Source of the DNA: Oscillospiraceae bacterium
GTDB lineage: Bacteria > Bacillota > Clostridia > Oscillospirales > CAG-272
Direction of reading: 5' to 3'
Assembly: GCA_015065205.1 (NCBI GenBank)
Contig: SVQS01000022.1
Location: 1 to 17,167, forward strand
DNA: 17,167 nucleotides
In this document: positions 13,554-17,167 of the stretch, in pieces
Layout of the letters: each line of letters opens with the position of its first letter
How positions within the stretch are numbered: the first letter of the stretch is position 1
Translations under genes and position numbers: made by a program
Notes under the pieces: generated by a model
Told to the model about the DNA's origin: nothing
What the model saw: the letters and a program-made list of their open reading frames with translations, nothing else
Database searches by the model: none

Positions 13554-14054
13554 ATGGAAGACATCAAGACTTATCTGCTCTCCATTTTCGCCACCGCGCT
13601 CCTCATTACAGTGGTGGATATCCTCGCACCAACGAGTACGGGCAGTGGACTCTCAAAGCATCTCAAGCTTGTAACCTCGCTTATCTTTATTTGTATTCTC
13701 ATATCCCCCACCGTATCTCTCGCACAAAGACTTGGCGAAATTGCCGACGGAAATTGGGAGCTTGGCATAGAGGGAGAAATTGAGGATCATTACGCGGAAG
13801 AACTTCAAAATGCGCTTGACGATGCCTCGCGGCAGTATTTTGAAGGGATGCTGAAACAGACGCTGTGCCAAGAGTTTGAAATTGCCGAGGATGACCTACG
13901 CGTGCACGTAGAGTGGCAGAATGAGAATAACGATTGGCATCCCAAAAAGGTGACGGTGATTCTTTCTGGTAAGGGGATTTGGAAAAATCCTGCCAAAATT
14001 GAGGAATACGTTACTTCCCTTTTGGGTTGCGATTGCGTGAGTGCCATTGAATAA
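13554..14054 (+). CDS. spoIIIAF: Stage III sporulation protein AF
   Basis: A 166-residue protein with two N-terminal transmembrane segments (about 6-24 and 37-54) followed by a soluble domain facing the intermembrane space. In Bacillus the SpoIIIAF soluble domain has a ring-building motif fold. Here KVTVILSGKGIW and KIEEYVTSLLGC in the C-terminal half fit that domain. Start ATG at 13554, 3 nt after spoIIIAE; no strong ribosome binding site is visible, so coupling is likely. Length is somewhat below the usual 200. Confidence 0.9.
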   Translation: MEDIKTYLLSIFATALLITVVDILAPTSTGSGLSKHLKLVTSLIFICILISPTVSLAQRLGEIADGNWELGIEGEIEDHYAEELQNALDDASRQYFEGMLKQTLCQEFEIAEDDLRVHVEWQNENNDWHPKKVTVILSGKGIWKNPAKIEEYVTSLLGCDCVSAIE

Positions 14055-14080
14055 TTTTTTAATGCAAAACAGGAGTTATT

Positions 14081-14584
14081 ATGTTCGATTTTTTTAAAAA
14101 AGGAAATGCATCACAAAATGGGCGCTTGCGGCTTTATCTTTTGCTTGGATGCGGTGTGCTTGGGATTTTACTAATTCTACTTGGAAGCAGTGGAAAAAAG
14201 GCAGAAAAAACGGCAGATGAGACCCCCTACAGCACATCAACCGACGAGTTGGTGATCTATCAGGACTATTTGGAGTCTCGGATCAAAAAGCTTTGCGAAT
14301 CGGTCAGCGGTGTGCGCAACGTGACCGTTGTTGTCACTCTCTCTGGCTCTTTTGAATCAGTCTATGCCACCGAGTGGCCCGACGGAAACGAGGAATACGT
14401 CATTCTCGGAAGCGGTTCTTCTGCCTCGCCCATCTACCTCTCGCGCTCTGCTCCCGAGATCGCCGGCATCGGCATCGTTTGCTTGGGTGGCTCGAATGAC
14501 AATGTTCGGCGTGAATTGATTGCTCTTCTCTCCGCAACCTTTCATATCAGTTCCAATCGGATATATATTACAGAAGCAGGCTAA
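14081..14584 (+). CDS. spoIIIAG: Stage III sporulation protein AG
   Basis: A 167-residue protein with one transmembrane segment (about 17-36) and an extracytoplasmic domain that in Bacillus forms a large oligomeric ring between mother cell and forespore. YQDYLESRIKKLCESVSGVRNVTVVVTLSGSFESVYATE (60-98) and the closing PEIAGIGIVCLGGSNDNVRRELIALLSATFHISSNRIYI (125-163) match the SpoIIIAG order. It is shorter than Bacillus SpoIIIAG. Start ATG at 14081 with ACAGGAGTT upstream. It is the last gene of the operon: a terminator follows 42 nt after the stop and spoIIIAH is not found. Confidence 0.94.
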   Translation: MFDFFKKGNASQNGRLRLYLLLGCGVLGILLILLGSSGKKAEKTADETPYSTSTDELVIYQDYLESRIKKLCESVSGVRNVTVVVTLSGSFESVYATEWPDGNEEYVILGSGSSASPIYLSRSAPEIAGIGIVCLGGSNDNVRRELIALLSATFHISSNRIYITEAG

Positions 14585-14625
14585 GGAGTAACCCACCAAT
14601 CTCTTTTTTGTAGATATAGAAACAG

Positions 14626-14658
14626 AAAACCACGGCTCGTTTGGAGCCGTGGTTTTTT
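14626..14658 (+). terminator. Rho-independent terminator of the spoIIIA operon
   Basis: A 13-bp stem AAAACCACGGCTC (14626-14638) / GAGCCGTGGTTTT (14644-14656) with loop GTTTG and a TTTTTT run (14653-14658). On the minus strand a TTTTCTGTTTC tail makes it a possible terminator for the converging small membrane protein gene too. Confidence 0.92.
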
Positions 14659-14673
14659 CTGTAAATTGTTCAT

Positions 14674-14883
14674 TTAATCCATTTTTCTGCGTTTGGAATT
14701 GTAAATTACAAAAGGAATGATACATAAAAATCCGATTGTTCCTATTATTACAATCATATTAAACAACCAATCCGGAATAATAGATTTGTTCCAAATGAAC
14801 AGCTCATAAATCACCCCAAAAATTCCTGCAGGCAACGCCAAACACATTCCTATTGCAAAAAGAATTTCTGTTATTTTCTTCAT
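14674..14883 (-). CDS. Small two-helix membrane protein, unknown function
   Basis: A 69-residue protein with two hydrophobic segments (about 6-29 and 41-62), an IWNKSIIPDWL loop and a basic C-terminal tail (NSKRRKMD) predicted to stay inside. Start ATG at 14883 with CGGAGAA about 8 nt upstream. It lies 36 nt behind the next membrane protein gene on the same strand and likely shares its transcript. The DNA is A/T-rich relative to spoIIIA. I do not recognise a family. Confidence 0.65.
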   Translation of the reverse strand: MKKITEILFAIGMCLALPAGIFGVIYELFIWNKSIIPDWLFNMIVIIGTIGFLCIIPFVIYNSKRRKMD

Positions 14884-14919
14884 AATAAATTCTCCGGTTG
14901 AAAAGTTGTAATAGATAAA

Positions 14920-15249
14920 TTAGAAAATTCCGCCGTTATATTTCCTCATTGCGTAAAAGCTCAATGCCATTCCAACAACAAAGCTTGCTATCATTGCAAC
15001 TGTTCCAATTAAAACAAAGGTGTCATTGTCAGTACGGAATGTGATGGCAGACAAAATACTAAACAGGATAATACCCACACCCATAATGACGGTGCCGAGC
15101 CCTACCATTTTTCCAAAAGGAAGAATATTTTCTTTTGCAACTCTTCTGCGGTGATAGGAATGAATAGACGAAATATTTCCGCGCATATTGATGATTCCAA
15201 GGACGATGCAAATAACCCCAACGGCAAACGTAACAATAGATGCAGGCAT
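14920..15249 (-). CDS. Small three-helix membrane protein, unknown function
   Basis: A 109-residue protein with hydrophobic segments at about 4-20, 47-68 and 77-99. The cytosolic-looking loop INMRGNISSIHSYHRRRVAKENILPFGK (20-47) carries an IHSYHRRRV motif that I associate with uncharacterised Clostridial membrane proteins. Start ATG at 15249 with a perfect AGGAGG 7 nt upstream and a strong promoter behind it, so this is a real expressed gene. First of a two-gene unit; function unknown. Confidence 0.8.
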   Translation of the reverse strand: MPASIVTFAVGVICIVLGIINMRGNISSIHSYHRRRVAKENILPFGKMVGLGTVIMGVGIILFSILSAITFRTDNDTFVLIGTVAMIASFVVGMALSFYAMRKYNGGIF

Positions 15250-15288
15250 AAAGACCTCCTATTTAAAATAACCGAATTTACCAATTAC

Positions 15289-15317
15289 ATTATATCACAA
15301 AACTTTGGAAATGTAAA
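15289..15317 (-). promoter_or_regulatory. Strong sigma-A-like promoter of the small membrane protein pair
   Basis: Minus strand: TTTACA (15317-15312), a 17-nt spacer, TGA-TATAAT (15294-15289). Five of six -35 and six of six -10 positions match, with an extended -10. The start would be near 15282, about 33 nt before the ATG at 15249. Confidence 0.75.
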
Positions 15318-15361
15318 GAGAATCACTTTTATTTTTTTGCAACCGTTGGTTTATACATATA

Positions 15362-15404
15362 AAAAACGTGAGGTTCTCCCTTTTGGGATGTTCCTCACGT
15401 TTTT
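15362..15404 (-). terminator. Rho-independent terminator of the ffh-rpsP-khpA block
   Basis: AAAAACGTGAGG (15362-15373) pairs with CCTCACGTTTTT (15393-15404); the 19-nt loop has an inner CCC/GGG pairing. The minus-strand T run follows the stem 10 nt after the khpA stop. Plus-strand Ts also allow reverse termination. Confidence 0.85.
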
Positions 15405-15413
15405 TGTGATATC

Positions 15414-15650
15414 TTATCTGATATCGACATTTACTTTTTTGCCGCTATTAACGGAAGCAGCCTTCATTACGGAACGGATCGCTTTTGCAATCTTGCCGTG
15501 TCTGCCGATTACCATACCCATATCGTCGGGGGCAACGGTGAGAGTGAGCGTAACAGTCTTTTCGTCCTCTTCCTGCGTTACCTTAACCTCGTCGGGAGAA
15601 TCGACAATCGCCTTTGCGATGTTAGCGAGAGTTTCCTGCAAGTTAATCAT
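15414..15650 (-). CDS. khpA: KH-domain RNA-binding protein KhpA
   Basis: A 78-residue single KH-domain protein (YlqC/KhpA family), a small RNA-binding protein that in several Firmicutes pairs with KhpB and influences cell division and elongation. The GxxG RNA-gripping loop is G49-R50-H51-G52 in MGMVIGRHGKIAKAIRS. Start ATG at 15650 with AAGGAGACA upstream, 23 nt after rpsP. The order ffh-rpsP-khpA is the usual Firmicute arrangement; here a terminator follows directly. Confidence 0.95.
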   Translation of the reverse strand: MINLQETLANIAKAIVDSPDEVKVTQEEDEKTVTLTLTVAPDDMGMVIGRHGKIAKAIRSVMKAASVNSGKKVNVDIR

Positions 15651-15673
15651 GCTGTGTCTCCTTATCGGACGGC

Positions 15674-15919
15674 TCAGTCAACGATGCCACTCTTTTTCAG
15701 CAGGGACTTAACAGTTTCAGTGGGTTGTGCGCCGTTAGAGAGCCACTTCTTTGCCTTTTCTGCATCGATCTTGATATCAGCGGGCTCGGTGAGAGGGTTG
15801 TAGTAACCGATCTCCTCGATGAAGCGACCGTCTCTGGGAGAACGGCTGTCTGCTACGATTACGCGATAGAAGGGTGCTTTCTTCATACCCATTCTTCTCA
15901 GTCTCATTTTTACTGCCAT
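15674..15919 (-). CDS. rpsP: 30S ribosomal protein S16
   Basis: An 81-residue ribosomal protein of the small subunit, normal length. MAVKMRLRRMGMKKAPFYRVIVADSRSPRDGRFIEEIGYYNP is the universal S16 N-terminus. Start ATG at 15919 with GGAGGAAACAAACC upstream. It sits 72 nt behind ffh and 23 nt before khpA on the minus strand; no terminator or clear promoter is seen in the 15920-15991 gap, which is T/A-rich on both strands. Confidence 0.98.
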   Translation of the reverse strand: MAVKMRLRRMGMKKAPFYRVIVADSRSPRDGRFIEEIGYYNPLTEPADIKIDAEKAKKWLSNGAQPTETVKSLLKKSGIVD

Positions 15920-15991
15920 GGTTTGTTTCCTCCATAAATTAAAAAATATTTTTATTTTTTTGTTTTTCTTGATTTATCATGAACGGTGAAA

Positions 15992-17167
15992 TCAGAAAGG
16001 CATCTTCATTCTACCGAGCATTCTCTTGCCTTGCTTTGTTTTACCCATATTGGTAAACTGCTTCATCATTTTGAGCATTTGTTCAAATTGCTTGAGGAGC
16101 TTGTTGACCTCCTCAACCGAGGTACCCGAGCCTGCCGCAATTCTCTTTTTGCGAGATGCGTTGATGATGTCGGGGTGTTCCCTTTCGGCCTTGGTCATAG
16201 AGTGGATAATAGCCTCTGTATGTGCCATAGCCTTTTCATCAATTTTGACGTCCTTCATCGCTCCCGGCTTCACACCCGGCATCATACCCATCAGCTGCTC
16301 GAGGTTGCCCATGTTTTTGAGCTGCCCGAGTTGTTCAAGGTAATCGTCAAGAGTGAATGTCTGCTGGCGCATCTTTTGCTCCAGCTCTGCCGCCTGCTTT
16401 TCATCGTAGGCCGCTTGTGCCTTATCGATCAGCGTCAGCACGTCTCCCATACCGAGGATACGCGATGCCATACGGTCGGGATGGAAAGGCTCGATGGTAT
16501 CAAGTTTTTCGCCCATACCCACAAACTTGATAGGCTTGCCTGTGACGTAGCGAATAGAAAGTGCCGCACCGCCTCTGGTGTCGCCATCGAGTTTTGTTAG
16601 GATAACGCCCGTGATGTCGAGCAGGTTGTTAAAGGTTTCGGCAACGTTGACAGATTCCTGACCGATCATCGAGTCGACGGTCAAAAGGATCTCATCGGGA
16701 TTGACCTCTGCCTTAATATTTTTGAGCTCATCCATAAGAACTTCGTCGATTTGCAGACGACCTGCGGTATCGATAAAGACCATATCATAGCCCTTTTGGT
16801 TTGCGAATTTAATGGATTCCTTTGCAATTTCAACGGGAGAGACCTTGTCGCCCATTGTAAAAACAGGAATATCCAGCTTTTCACCGACTACCTGCAACTG
16901 TTTAATTGCGGCAGGACGGTAGATGTCGCCTGCAACAAGAAGCGGACGTTTGCCCTGCTTTTTATACATTCCCGCAAGCTTACCTGCGTGTGTTGTTTTA
17001 CCTGCACCCTGAAGACCTACCATCATAATGACTGTGGGGGGCTTGGATGCAATGGTGAGCTTGGCTTGCGAGCCGCCCATCAGACGCGTGAGCTCTTCGT
17101 TTACAATCTTGACGACCTGCTGAGCAGGAAGCAAGGATTCGAGAACTTCGGCACCAACTGCACGCTC
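15992..17167 (-). CDS. ffh: Signal recognition particle GTPase Ffh, N-terminus outside window
   Basis: The protein component of the signal recognition particle, which binds signal sequences and 4.5S/6S RNA and delivers ribosomes to FtsY. 391 residues are present; the frame is open to the last base (ERAVGAEVLES before LLPAQQVVKIVNEEL), so the TTG at 17134 is internal and about 55-60 N-domain residues are missing. GTPase motifs are visible: G1 GLQGAGKTTHAGKLAG, GDIYRPAAIKQL, DTAGRLQIDE, TKLDGDTRGGAALS. The methionine-rich M domain includes LKNMGNLEQLMGMMPGV and the RNA-binding SGTSVEEVNKLLKQFEQML, ending in MLGRMKMPF. First visible gene of the ffh-rpsP-khpA block. Confidence 0.98.
   Translation of the reverse strand, partial: ERAVGAEVLESLLPAQQVVKIVNEELTRLMGGSQAKLTIASKPPTVIMMVGLQGAGKTTHAGKLAGMYKKQGKRPLLVAGDIYRPAAIKQLQVVGEKLDIPVFTMGDKVSPVEIAKESIKFANQKGYDMVFIDTAGRLQIDEVLMDELKNIKAEVNPDEILLTVDSMIGQESVNVAETFNNLLDITGVILTKLDGDTRGGAALSIRYVTGKPIKFVGMGEKLDTIEPFHPDRMASRILGMGDVLTLIDKAQAAYDEKQAAELEQKMRQQTFTLDDYLEQLGQLKNMGNLEQLMGMMPGVKPGAMKDVKIDEKAMAHTEAIIHSMTKAEREHPDIINASRKKRIAAGSGTSVEEVNKLLKQFEQMLKMMKQFTNMGKTKQGKRMLGRMKMPF

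Noticed and set aside
15986..16600. 204-codon plus-strand open frame opposite ffh
   Set aside because: It is the mirror of a strongly conserved gene, with His/Leu/Cys-rich sequence and no ribosome binding site.
1..17167. CRISPR arrays, tRNA or rRNA genes, transposases, phage genes
   Set aside because: I saw no regularly spaced repeats, no tRNA cloverleaf or rRNA-like segment, and no protein with transposase or phage motifs.

Overview
The window looks like a chromosomal segment of an endospore-forming Bacillota, class Clostridia. The main reason is a contiguous spoIIIAA-AB-AC-AD-AE-AF-AG run, supported by a typical Firmicute ffh-rpsP-khpA block, strong AGGAGG-type ribosome binding sites and sigma-A-like promoters. 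Base composition is intermediate, with a few clearly A/T-richer genes. I cannot name an order or genus. No rRNA, tRNA, CRISPR array, transposase or phage gene is visible.

Layout. (1) 1-1765: the C-terminal part of a sodium:solute symporter, overlapped by 1 nt by a small A/T-rich GNAT acetyltransferase. (2) 1766-2137: non-coding; it holds a multi-hairpin GC-rich repeat-like element (about 1859-2024) and a strong terminator (2101-2130). (3) 2138-2722: a RimJ/RimL-type GNAT on the minus strand, divergent from the next operon. (4) 2900-6796, plus strand: a compact operon of a stand-alone pre-ATP-grasp-like domain, an aspartate/glutamate racemase and a MurE-like Mur ligase, the three joined by two 4-nt ATGA overlaps, followed 17 nt later by DNA polymerase IV. 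(5) 6861-9105, minus strand: an arylamine N-acetyltransferase followed by a B12-binding radical SAM protein (DUF4080 type), converging on the dinB operon at a shared terminator. (6) 9203-10285, minus strand: a P-loop ATPase of the PRK06851 type with a sigma-E-like promoter. (7) 10394-14584, plus strand: the spoIIIA operon from AA to AG, closed by a terminator with no spoIIIAH. (8) 14674-15249, minus strand: two small A/T-rich membrane proteins behind a strong promoter. (9) 15414-17167, minus strand: ffh (its N-terminus lies outside the window), rpsP and khpA, ending at a terminator.

How the parts work together. SpoIIIAA-AG would form most of the mother-cell half of the SpoIIIA-SpoIIQ transenvelope channel that sustains the forespore. 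The divergent P-loop ATPase gene carries a near-consensus sigma-E promoter, so it is plausibly also a mother-cell sporulation gene. Ffh, S16 and KhpA belong to protein targeting, ribosome and RNA-binding housekeeping.

The most interesting unit is the 2900-5534 cassette. A racemase that could supply D-Asp or D-Glu is translationally coupled to a Mur ligase that lacks the DAP-recognition Arg of the DNPR motif, and to a protein resembling only the N-terminal domain of ATP-grasp carboxylate-amine (D-aspartate) ligases. The promoter has a perfect 16-bp palindrome at the expected transcription start. I read this as a possible undescribed cell-wall or D-amino-acid conjugation system; the function is inference.
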